Source: Aquibium microcysteis (GTDB lineage Bacteria > Pseudomonadota > Alphaproteobacteria > Rhizobiales > Rhizobiaceae). Taken from it: a DNA stretch of 64,000 nt. The stretch spans positions 671,001 through 735,000 of the forward strand of contig NZ_CP061080.1 in the NCBI RefSeq assembly GCF_014495845.1, given 5' to 3'. A program made the position numbers and the translations under genes. A model generated the notes under the pieces. The model saw nothing but the letters and a program-made list of their open reading frames with translations, made no database searches and was not told the DNA's origin. Shown piece by piece: positions 48,381-57,200 of the stretch; the stretch's first letter is position 1; every line of letters begins with the position of its first letter.

Positions 48381-49010
48381 AGCGCAGGGGACAGTTTACT
48401 TTTTCCGGTGTGCAGACTGCGGCAGTGCGGTGCCTTTACCGGAAAAAGTAAACTGTCCCCGTCAGCGGCTCCTCTTCACACCTTCTCCACGAACCCGTCC
48501 AGCACCCGCTTCTGCCCAGCCTTGTCGAAATCGATCGTCAGCTTGTTGCCCTCGATCGCGGCAATGTTGCCGTTGCCGAACTTGAGGTGGAGCGCAGGGG
48601 ACAGTTTACTTTTTCCGGTGCGCGGACTGCGGCAGTGCGGTGCCTTTACCGGAAAAAGTAAACTGTCCCCGTCAGCGGCTCCTCTTCACACCTTCTCCAC
48701 GAACCCGTCCAGCACCCGCTTCTGCCCGGCCTTGTCGAAGTCGATCGTGAGCTTGTTGACTTCGATCGCCGCGATGTTGCCGTTGCCGAACTTGAGGTGG
48801 AGCGCAGGGGACAGTTTACTTTTTCCGGTGCGCGGACTGCGGCAGTGCGGTGCCTTTACCGGAAAAAGTAAACTGTCCCCGTCAGCGGCTCCTCTTCACA
48901 CCTTCTCCACGAACCCGTCCAGCACCCGCTTCTGCCCGGCCTTGTCGAAATCGATCGTCAGCTTGTTGCCTTCGATCGCGGCGATGTTGCCGTTGCCGAA
49001 CTTGAGGTGG
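48381..49010. repeat. Three exact-length 210-bp tandem units: REP palindrome plus uvrD 3' tail
   Basis: Units at 48381-48590, 48591-48800 and 48801-49010, each starting AGCGCAGGGG and ending CTTGAGGTGG. Each begins with a perfect 23-bp inverted repeat (GGGGACAGTTTACTTTTTCC plus GGT; arms 48387-48409 and 48438-48460 in unit 1) around a 28-bp loop, followed by ~130 bp that in unit 3 is the functional 3' end of uvrD (stop at 48896-48898). Units 1 and 2 therefore carry extra, promoterless copies of the last ~38 codons. Differences among units are few and mainly silent in the uvrD frame. Confidence 0.95.
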
Positions 49011-51634
49011 AAGACCCGGTCGCCGACGGCGAAGGGGGAGGGGGTGTCGGAGACGGATTTGGCGACCAGTTCGCCCTCGATGACGCGGCCTTTCACCGAG
49101 CCGCGGCCGGCGCCGTAGCCCGAATCGGTCTCGCCGTAGCCGATGCGCTCGACGGCATGGCCGGAGCGGTTGCCCCAGTTGCGGTCGGTGGCTTCGGTGC
49201 GGTTCTTCTGCGCCCGCGCCCAGCCGGGCGTGGCGTAGGTCGAGGAGAAGGCGCCGCCGCCCTGGCCGCCGCGCCCGCCGGTGGCGCCGCCCTGGCCGCC
49301 GCCCGACGCGCCCAGGCTGTCGAAGCGCGAGGCGCCGTAGGGGTTGCGCCGGCCGGCATTGCCGTCGGCGAAGGAGCCACGCCCTCCGCCATGGCCCTGG
49401 CCGCCGCCATAGCCGCCCGCGCCGTAGCCGCCATAGGACTGGCCGGCATCGGCCACCTCGACATGCGCCTCTGGCAGTTCGTCGAGGAAGCGCGAGGGGA
49501 TGGTGGACTGCCACAGCCCGTGGATGCGGCGGTTCGACACGAACCAGATGTGCAGCACGCGCTTGGCGCGGGTGACGCCGACATAGGCGAGCCGCCGCTC
49601 CTCCTCCAGCCCCGTGCGGCCGCCCTCGTCGAGCGCGCGCTGGTGCGGGAACAGGCCCTCCTCCCAGCCGGGGAGGAAGACGGTGTCGAATTCGAGCCCC
49701 TTGGCCGAGTGCAGCGTCATGATCGAGACGGCGTCGGTCGCCTCGGTCTGTTCGGCATCCATGACCAGCGCGACGTGTTCCAGGAAGCCGCGCAGGCTCT
49801 CGTAGCCGTCCATGGAGCGGATAAGTTCCTTGAGGTTCTCCAGTCGCCCCGGCGCCTCGGCCGACTTGTCGGCCTTCCACATGTCGGTGTAGCCGCTCTC
49901 CTCCAGGATGGTCTCGGCGAGCTCGGTGTGCGCCGTCGCCTCCAGCGCCTCCTGCCAGCGCTGGAAGGAGGCGGCGAGTTCGCGCAGCGCCGCGCGCGGC
50001 TTCGGCTTCATCTCGTCGCTCTCGGCGAGCTTTCGCGCGGCTTCGAGCATCGGAATGCCGAGCGCGCGGGCGGCGTCGTGCACCTGGCGGATGGCCGCCT
50101 CGCCGAGCCCGCGCTTCGGCACGTTGACGATGCGCTCGAAGGCGAGGTCGTCGGTGGGATTGGCCACGACGCGCAGATAGGCCATGGCGTCGCGGATCTC
50201 CTGGCGCTCGTAGAAGCGCGGGCCGCCGATGACGCGGTAGGCGAGGCCGAGGGTGATGAAGCGTTCCTCGAACTCGCGCATCTGGAACGAGGCCCGCACC
50301 AGGATGGCGACGTCGTTGAGCGACCCGCCCTTGCGCTCGATCTGCTCCAGCTCCTCGCCGACCGCGCGCGCCTCCTCCTCGGAATCCCAGGCGGAATGCA
50401 CCTGCACCTTGGCGTCCTCGGGATCGGATTTCTCCGTGAACAGCGTCTTGCCGAGGCGGCCCTCGTTGTTGGCGATGAGATGCGAGGCGGCGCCGAGGAT
50501 ATGCGCCGTCGAACGGTAGTTGCGCTCCAGCCGCACGACGGTGGCGCCCGGGAAATCCTTGTCGAAGCGCAGGATGTTGTCCACCTCCGCCCCGCGCCAG
50601 CCGTAGATCGACTGGTCGTCGTCGCCGACGCAGCAGATGTTGACGGTGGGCCTTTCCTTCTCCCCGTTCACGGGGAGAAGGTGCCCCGAAGGGGCGGATG
50701 AGGGGCCGGTGCCATCCTCGCTGACGGTCGCGCCGCCCCTCATCTGCCTGCCGGCATCTTCTCCCCGTGAACGGGGAGAAGAGGGCAGTTTCGGCCGCTG
50801 CGCCAGAAGCCGCAGCCACATGTACTGCGCCGTGTTGGTGTCCTGGTACTCGTCGACCAGGATGTACCTGAACCGGCGGTGATAGTCGGCCAGCACGTCG
50901 GGATTGTCGCGCAGGAGCCGGATCGGGTGGCAGAGCAGGTCGCCGAAGTCGCAGGCGTTCAGCGTCTTCAGCCGCTCCTGGTAGGCGGCGTAGAGCGCGC
51001 GGCCGCGGCCGTCGCCGAAGGCGCGGGCGTCGCCTTCGGGGATGTCCTTCGGCGCCAGGCCCTTGTTCTTCCAGCCGTCGATCATCTGCGCGAACTGCCG
51101 CGCCGGCCAGCGCTTGTCGTCGAGCCCTTCGGCCTGGATGATCTGCTTGATCAGCCGGATGACGTCGTCCGTGTCGAGGATGGTGAAGTCGGAACGCAGG
51201 CCGGCCAGTTCGGCATGGCGGCGCAGGATCTTGACGCCGATCGAGTGGAAGGTGCCGAGCCAGGGCATGCCCTCGACGCTCGCCTCGCCGACGAGCACGC
51301 CGATGCGGTGCTTCATCTCGCGCGCGGCCTTGTTGGTGAAGGTCACCGCGAGGATCTGCGAGGGGTAGGCGCGGCCGGTGGCCAGGATGTGGGCGATGCG
51401 CGTGGTGAGCACGCGCGTCTTGCCGGTGCCGGCACCGGCCAAGACCAGGACCGGGCCCTCCGTCGTCTCGACCGCGAGTCGCTGCTCGGGGTTCAGCCCG
51501 GCGAGATAGTCCGGCGCCTGCGGTCGCCGCGCGGCCATGGCGCGGGCCGCGATGCCGCCCGGAGCGGGGGAGGCCGGACGGGGGGGAGTTGCGTCGTCCT
51601 CGTCGAAGAACGGCATATCGGGAAAGTCTGACAT
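48896..51634 (-). CDS. uvrD: ATP-dependent DNA helicase UvrD/PcrA with a repeat-derived insertion
   Basis: 912-aa SF1A helicase. Walker A is AGAGTGKT (66-73), motif Ia-Ib VTFTNKAAREMKHRI, motif II DEYQD (261-265), then CVGDDDQSIYGWRGA (335-349), VRLERNYRSTAHIL, TLHSAKGLEFDTVFLPG and YVGVTRAKRVLH. Residues ~282-329 (rich in Arg, Gly, Ser) are encoded by a palindromic element at 50656-50783 and separate two helicase motifs that are normally ~20 residues apart. The C-terminal region has a Gly-rich linker (~740-830) and a Tudor-like tail VGDRVFHLKFGNGNIAAIEG. The last 38 codons are repeated twice more downstream. Start ATG 51634. Confidence 0.95.
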   Translation of the reverse strand: MSDFPDMPFFDEDDATPPRPASPAPGGIAARAMAARRPQAPDYLAGLNPEQRLAVETTEGPVLVLAGAGTGKTRVLTTRIAHILATGRAYPSQILAVTFTNKAAREMKHRIGVLVGEASVEGMPWLGTFHSIGVKILRRHAELAGLRSDFTILDTDDVIRLIKQIIQAEGLDDKRWPARQFAQMIDGWKNKGLAPKDIPEGDARAFGDGRGRALYAAYQERLKTLNACDFGDLLCHPIRLLRDNPDVLADYHRRFRYILVDEYQDTNTAQYMWLRLLAQRPKLPSSPRSRGEDAGRQMRGGATVSEDGTGPSSAPSGHLLPVNGEKERPTVNICCVGDDDQSIYGWRGAEVDNILRFDKDFPGATVVRLERNYRSTAHILGAASHLIANNEGRLGKTLFTEKSDPEDAKVQVHSAWDSEEEARAVGEELEQIERKGGSLNDVAILVRASFQMREFEERFITLGLAYRVIGGPRFYERQEIRDAMAYLRVVANPTDDLAFERIVNVPKRGLGEAAIRQVHDAARALGIPMLEAARKLAESDEMKPKPRAALRELAASFQRWQEALEATAHTELAETILEESGYTDMWKADKSAEAPGRLENLKELIRSMDGYESLRGFLEHVALVMDAEQTEATDAVSIMTLHSAKGLEFDTVFLPGWEEGLFPHQRALDEGGRTGLEEERRLAYVGVTRAKRVLHIWFVSNRRIHGLWQSTIPSRFLDELPEAHVEVADAGQSYGGYGAGGYGGGQGHGGGRGSFADGNAGRRNPYGASRFDSLGASGGGQGGATGGRGGQGGGAFSSTYATPGWARAQKNRTEATDRNWGNRSGHAVERIGYGETDSGYGAGRGSVKGRVIEGELVAKSVSDTPSPFAVGDRVFHLKFGNGNIAAIEGNKLTIDFDKAGQKRVLDGFVEKV
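50656..50783. repeat. Palindromic mosaic element inside uvrD (RIME-like), copy 3
   Basis: Inverted ends CTTCTCCCCGTTCACGGGGA with GAAGGTGCCCCGAAGGGGCG at one side and CTGCCGGCATCTTCTCCCCG with TGAACGGGGAGAAG at the other; the middle contains GGATGAGGGG / CCCCTCATC. Its length keeps the uvrD frame open and introduces no stop on the coding strand. Shares the CTGCCTGCCGGCATCT module with copies 1 and 2. Confidence 0.88.
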
Positions 51635-51899
51635 GCGTCCGAATGTAGTGATTCGCCCGGCAAAGGCCAGCGAGCGTGTCCGTTTTGTTCCGGCGTGCCC
51701 GCCGCGCGACGCGACATTGACGCTCCGCGACCGCCTGCACTATCGTTCGGCCAAGGCTGGCGCGGCCCGCAGCCCGCACCCCGAAAGGGGATGGCGAACG
51801 CGCAAGAACGATTTTCCAACCGGTCTCTCCCTCGGCGGACGACACCGGCAACGCGGGCGCCGGGGACTGTTCGCCGTCAATGGAAGGATCGGAAATTCC

Positions 51900-52451
51900 A
51901 TGCGGACCCATCTGGACGCCAAGGCGATGGCGAAATCGCTGCGCGAGGCCTTGCGCGAGACGGGCGTCGACCTGACGCACTCGGCGGCCCTCGAACTGGT
52001 GGCGCGGCAATTCGACCAGCCGGACTGGAACGTGCTGTCGGCGAAGATCGGCGCGACCGACGCAAGGGAAGGCGCGTCGCCGGCCTTCGCCTTCGAACCG
52101 CCAGTGCCGATCGTGCGCATCTTCGACGAGGCCAAGGCGCGCGAGTTCTATTGCGGCTTCCTCGGCTTCTCGGTCGACTGGGAGCACCGCTTCGGCGAGA
52201 ATTTTCCACTCTACTGCCAGGTGTCGCGGGAAAACGTCCGGCTGCATCTTTCCGAACATGCCGGCGACGCGTCGCCGGGCGGCAACATGGTGGTCTTCAT
52301 GACCGGCATCGCCGCATTTCATGCGGAACTGAAGGCGAAGGACTACCGCTACATGAAGCCGGGGATCGAGAACCTGGACTGGGGAGCGCAGATGTCGGTG
52401 ACCGATCCCTTCAGCAACCGCATCCGCTTCATCGAGCGCAAGCCGGGCTGA
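51900..52451 (+). CDS. Glyoxalase-superfamily protein with N-terminal helical domain
   Basis: 183-aa protein. The first ~60 residues (MAKSLREALRETGVDLTHSA, ELVARQFDQPDWNVL) form a helical segment like the DUF8 glyoxalase-related N-domain in antirestriction/toxin-like proteins of rhizobia; residues ~70-183 are a vicinal-oxygen-chelate fold: VPIVRIFDEAKAREFYCGFLGF, RLHLSEH, DPFSNRIRFIE. Related proteins are annotated as bleomycin-resistance-like, with no known ligand here. ATG 51900 after GGAAGGATCGGAAA. Divergent from uvrD. Confidence 0.82.
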   Translation: MRTHLDAKAMAKSLREALRETGVDLTHSAALELVARQFDQPDWNVLSAKIGATDAREGASPAFAFEPPVPIVRIFDEAKAREFYCGFLGFSVDWEHRFGENFPLYCQVSRENVRLHLSEHAGDASPGGNMVVFMTGIAAFHAELKAKDYRYMKPGIENLDWGAQMSVTDPFSNRIRFIERKPG

Positions 52452-52561
52452 CGCGGGCCGCCGGACCGCGCGGCGGCGGCAAGCTCTTGAACCTGGCCCG
52501 CCCGATCCCGATGTGCGTGCGACGCGGGGCGCATGCCTGCCGCGTCGGAGCGGGAGGGTAC

Positions 52562-52969
52562 ATGGCCAGGCGGGGATCGTCGTTCGGATTTCTGGGGCGT
52601 TTCGGCCGGTCGCGGGACCTGCTCTTGCTCGACGACGCGCTGCGCGCCTTCGACCTGCATCCGGCCCGCGTGCCGGAGGGCGCCAAGCTGGCACTGGTCA
52701 ACCTGATGAAGGATTACGCTCCGGAGGGCGAGCCGCCCGAGCATGCCTATCCCTTCACGGCCTGGCTGTTCGCCTATTGCGCGCTCGGGGCCGAGGCCTT
52801 CACGATCGCCAACGGGCCGCAGCCGGCAGCGGATGCGGAACGGCGGCTGGAGGCCGCCCTCGCGGCGGGCGAGGGCTTCGACGCCGACATCGTGCTCCTG
52901 ACGCTCCATGCGAAGCTGGTCCACCCGAGGCTGGTCGAGCAATGGGGACTGGAGGCCGGCGAGGCCTGA
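52562..52969 (+). CDS. Conserved-looking protein of unknown function
   Basis: 135-aa soluble, mostly helical protein with LLLDDALRAFDLHPARVPEG, an acidic KDYAPEGEPPEHAYPF segment and a helix-rich C-terminus. No motif identifies a function. ATG 52562 has GGGAGGG four bases upstream, a convincing ribosome site. Follows the glyoxalase-like gene on the same strand by 110 bp. Confidence 0.7.
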   Translation: MARRGSSFGFLGRFGRSRDLLLLDDALRAFDLHPARVPEGAKLALVNLMKDYAPEGEPPEHAYPFTAWLFAYCALGAEAFTIANGPQPAADAERRLEAALAAGEGFDADIVLLTLHAKLVHPRLVEQWGLEAGEA

Positions 52970-53101
52970 CGCGGCAACATCTGTCCCGACACCGCCGCCG
53001 CGGCGCCGGGCGGGCGCGCGGGGCCGGATTGACCCAGCGCAATGCGTCCATGAGCGCTTCTTGGAATACGGCATGGGTTGCTGCCGGTGCGAGGGAGTCC
53101 G

Positions 53102-53290
53102 ATGTCCGCAGTCGAGAAGTTGCCGCAAGACGGGATGTCGTCCCTGCCGCCGGTGGAGGCCTACGATCTCTGGCGCGCGCGGCGCGATCTCGAGCACTAC
53201 ATCTTCGATCAGCGCGCCGATGGCCGGCCGATCGCGCCGGAACTGATGCGCCTGCGCGCCTTCCTGAGCGACCTCGCCGACAGGTCCTGA
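53102..53290 (+). CDS. Small protein of unknown function
   Basis: 62-aa charged protein: VEAYDLWRARRDLEHYIFDQ followed by PIAPELMRLRAFLSDLADRS, probably two helices. No family recognised. ATG 53102, 68 bp before the SDR gene on the same strand. Codon usage looks like its neighbours. Confidence 0.6.
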   Translation: MSAVEKLPQDGMSSLPPVEAYDLWRARRDLEHYIFDQRADGRPIAPELMRLRAFLSDLADRS

Positions 53291-53358
53291 CCGCCACTGC
53301 TTGCGTCGGGACGGCCGGCGGGCGAGGATGCACTCGGGACCGTTTGCGGGAGGACGCC

Positions 53359-54228
53359 ATGTCGCTGAAGGGAAAGACCCTCTTCATTTCCGGTGGGTCG
53401 CGGGGCATCGGCCTGGCGATCGCGCTGCGCGCGGCGCGCGACGGCGCCAACGTCACGATCGCGGCCAAGACCGCGGAGCCCCATCCGAAGCTTCCCGGCA
53501 CGATTCACACCGCCGCCGCGCTGATCGAGGAAGCCGGAGGGAAGGCGCTGCCGGTGCTCTGCGACATCCGCAGCGAGGAGATGGTCGATCTCGCGGTGAA
53601 GGCGACGGTGGAGGCGTTCGGCGGCATCGACATCTGCATCAACAATGCCAGCGCCATCCAGCTGACCGGCACGCTGGAAACCGACATGAAGCGCTACGAC
53701 CTGATGCACCAGATCAACACGCGCGGCACGTTTCTCGTCTCCAAGACCTGCATCCCGCACCTGAAGAAGGCGCAGAACCCGCACATCCTCAACCTCGCGC
53801 CGCCGCTCGACATGGACCCGAAATGGTTCAGGAACCACGTCGCCTACACGATGGCGAAGTTCGGCATGTCGATGTGCACGCTGGGCATGAGCGCCGAGTT
53901 CGCGAAGGACGGCATCGCGGTGAACTCGCTCTGGCCGCTGACCGCGATCGACACGGCAGCCGTGCGCAATCTGCTCGGCGGCGACGCGATGGCTTCGATG
54001 AGCCGGCTGCCCGAGATCATGGCCGACGCCGCGCATGCGATCCTCGTGCGCTCGTCGCGCGCCTGCACCGGCAATTTCTTCATCGACGAACTCGTGCTGC
54101 GCGAGGAAGGCGTCACCGACTTCTCCGCCTATGCGCCCGGCGCAAAGGGACCGCTGGCGGCGGATTTCTTCGTGCCGGACGAGGTCGTCGCGAAGACGGA
54201 CACGAAGCTCGCCGGGATGCAGGCCTGA
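53359..54228 (+). CDS. Short-chain dehydrogenase, HSDL2-like
   Basis: 289-aa SDR. Nucleotide motif SGGSRGIGLAIALRAARDGA, NNAS (95-98), and the YxxxK pair Tyr163 and Lys167 in HVAYTMAKFGMSM are intact. The overall pattern (ILNxxPPLDMDPKWF, GMSAEFAKDGIAVNSLWP) matches hydroxysteroid-dehydrogenase-like protein 2. The position of the catalytic Ser (NISPPL in HSDL2) is Ala147 here, so activity may be reduced or altered. ATG 53359 after GGGAGGACGCC. A bidirectional terminator follows. Confidence 0.9.
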   Translation: MSLKGKTLFISGGSRGIGLAIALRAARDGANVTIAAKTAEPHPKLPGTIHTAAALIEEAGGKALPVLCDIRSEEMVDLAVKATVEAFGGIDICINNASAIQLTGTLETDMKRYDLMHQINTRGTFLVSKTCIPHLKKAQNPHILNLAPPLDMDPKWFRNHVAYTMAKFGMSMCTLGMSAEFAKDGIAVNSLWPLTAIDTAAVRNLLGGDAMASMSRLPEIMADAAHAILVRSSRACTGNFFIDELVLREEGVTDFSAYAPGAKGPLAADFFVPDEVVAKTDTKLAGMQA

Positions 54229-54239
54229 CGGTCCGGGAA

Positions 54240-54270
54240 GGAAGGCCGGCCCGCCGCGGACCGGTCTTCC
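54240..54270. terminator. Hairpin between the convergent SDR and autotransporter genes
   Basis: GGAAGGCCGG stem, 11-base loop, CCGGTCTTCC stem (one G-T pair). Symmetric location between the two convergent stops suggests a bidirectional terminator; no long T-run on either side. Confidence 0.45.
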
Positions 54271-54286
54271 GTCTTCGCGGAGGACT

Positions 54287-57200
54287 TCAGAAGCGCAGGC
54301 TGAAGCGCGCCTCGCCGCCGTTTTCCGCCGAGGCTTCGCCGAACGCCCCGCGATAGTCGAACGACAGGGTTGCCTTCGGCGCAAGATCGACGGCGAAGCC
54401 CGCGCCCACCAGCGCAAGGTTTTCCGACAGGGGGGCGCCGTCGACGGCGAAGGCCGAACCGCCGGCGAAGCTCGCCGTCGACGTCGGGGTCAGGTCGCCG
54501 AAACCGTGGCGCCAGCCGAGCATCCCGGTGAGCCGCGCACCGGCGCCGACGGAATGAAGACGCATCGAGGTTCGCATGCCGAGGGTCGAATAGCCGACGT
54601 CGGTTTCGCTGCCGGTGACGGTGAGGGCAGCGAGGCCGCCCGTCTCGCGGTAGCCGTCCACCGTCAGGCGGACGTAGTCGATCCCCGCGAAGGGTTCGAC
54701 CTGCAGCGTGTCCGCGCCGAAGGGCAGCACGTAGGACCGGCTGATCTCGCCGAAGACCTGCAGCGAGCCGCCCGTGGTCGAGCCGGATAGCGCCTCCGAG
54801 AAATTGCCGATGGAGGCGACGCGCGCGGTCTCGATGTCGTGCCAGGCATAGCCCGCGCCGCCGCTGAGCGTGACGTCGCCGAACCGGACGCCGCCATAGG
54901 CGCCGACTTCCCAGCTTTCGGCGGCGGAGGTGGAGGCGCGGCCGTCGACGTCGTAGTCCGACGAATGGTAGGCGGCGAGGAGGCCGAAGCGACTGGCCTC
55001 GCCCGGCGCGAAGTCGGCACCGAAGGCGGCACCGACCGAACTGCGATCGAGCGAGGCGGCGTTGCCCGATCCGTCGAGCGACCCGCGCGAACCGTCGAAG
55101 GACGTCCAGAGCGAGACGCCGGGTCCTGTGGCCGCCGGGGCGAGGTCTCCCGCCGGTCCGTAGCTGGAGACGAGAATGCTGCCCGTGCGGGTCTCGTCGC
55201 CGTCGCCGAAGGCCTGGCCGATCCGGTCGATGGCGGTGCGGCTGAAGAACTGAGACGACAGGACGAGGCCGCTCTGGGTGGTCGCTGCGATCTCGCCCGA
55301 CAGGCTGTCGTAGCTGTCGCGGGCGCCGTCCGCCCCGAGCATCAGGATGCGCTGCCCGATCTCGTCGTTCGCGCCGAGCGAAGCGATGGCGTTTGCGGTC
55401 GCCGCCTGGTTCGGCGTGACCGCCACGTCTGAAAGCGCCACCGCGTTGCGCGTGATGATCAACCGGACGTCATCGTCGACATGGGCGAGTTCGGCATCGA
55501 CGAAGGCCGAGACCGGCCCGACCGGGTGGAAGGCGCCGCTGGTTCCGCCGTCGGCCGTCAGGATCGTGTAGGTCCGGTCGCCCGCAAACCGGTCGCCGGC
55601 CGGTATCAGTTCGACGCTGCCGGCGAGTTCCGCCTCGCCGGTGACGTGCAGCAGGCTCGCATTGGCGCTCGCGGGATCGAACTGGGCGCCGAGCACCGAT
55701 TCCCCTGTCATGACGAGGTTCCCGTCGATGGTCAGGGTGCCGATTCCTCCGACGTCGCCGGCGGCGATACCGCCGGCCCGCACCGTCACGTTCCCTCCGA
55801 TCGTGCCGGCACCCGAGAGGATCGCCACGACGTCCGGCGTGGGTCCGCCCGTCTCGCCGATCTCGAGGGTCGCGGTGCCGTCGCCAAGCGTACCGTCGAC
55901 GACGAGGATGCCGCCCAGATGCACCACCGATCCGCTGAAGGCGCCGCTGGCGCCGGTGAGCCGGGTCAGGCCCTCGAGATGGAGAATCTCGCCATCGCCT
56001 TCGATGGCCGGTGCGAAGCCGTAGTCGATGGGTTCGCCTGTGCCGGTGTCGAGGAAGGTGTGGTTGAAGACGATCTGCCCGCCGCCCGTGCCGAAGACGA
56101 TCGTCGCCGTGTCGACGGTGCCGGCGGCCGCAGCGTCCGAGCCTTCGGCGGCTCCGATGATCAGCGTGCCGTCGCCCTGGTCGTCATAGCCGATGCGGAC
56201 TTCGTTGTCGGCCCTGATAGTGGCGCCGTCCGCGACCGTGACGGTGCCCGATCCGTTGTAGCCGACATAGACATTGCCGAGCGCGCTGGCTGCCGGGTTG
56301 GCCTTTGCCCACAGCAGCGAACCTTCTCCCGTGACGGTGATCGCGCCCTTCGACTTCGGATCCATGCCCGCGCCGATGGTGCCGGCAATGGTGATCTCGG
56401 CGCCGTCCGAGACGACGAGGACGCCGTTGCCGTTCATCGGGTCGACGTCCCTGGAGCCGTTCTGGCCGCCGACATAGAGGCGCACGTCCGCCTCCACGAC
56501 CGTGTCCTGGCCGGTGACCGTCATGGTGGTGAGGTTGCTGCCGCCGGCACCGACATAGATGCCGTTGGCGAAGAGAGAGGCGCCGTCCGAAACCGTCACC
56601 GTCCCGCCCTCGGGGCTGAGCCAGGCCCGGTCCTCCTCGACCGTCCTGGAGCCGATGGTGACCGAGGTGCCTTCGCCGGTGATCGTGATCTCTGCGCCGG
56701 CGCCGGTGTAGATCCCGGTCTTGACGATCGAGGCGGTCGCGCCGTTCGAGATCGTCAGCGAACCGGTCGAGCCGGCCGTGCGGGCGATGTCGACGCCGCC
56801 GGTATTGGTCCAGGTCGTGCCGGCACCGGTCACGGTCAGCGACCCGTCGCCGCCGCCGCCCGACTGCCAGCTTCCGGTCGAAAGGGCGAACCGGCGGGCC
56901 GTGAAGGAGGCGCCGCCGGAGACGGTGATGCTGCCTTCGCCGCCATCGAGGCCGACCGTGAGCTCCCCGGTGCTCGTCCAGCTGGAGCCCGCTCCGGTGA
57001 TGGTCACGGCGCCTGCGCCCCCGTCGGGACCGCCGATGGTGCCGTTCTCGCTGGTGAGGCTGCCGCCGGCGATCGCGAGCGTCGCCGCGACATCGCTGCC
57101 GACGGTGACCGTACCGACGCTGCGCGTGTCCTCGACCGTGACGGTGCCCTGCGGGACGGTCAGGTCGGCGGCGAGCACCGGCTGCGCGGCCAGGACCGTG

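Noticed and set aside
48381..49010. The tandem array as a CRISPR
   Set aside because: Units are 210 bp with almost no variable spacer, only three copies, and no cas genes are near; each unit is a REP palindrome plus a gene tail.
47698..49010. A complete IS200/IS605 element
   Set aside because: There is no tnpB and no typical subterminal hairpin ends; the transposase sequence and adjoining REPs fit a RAYT.
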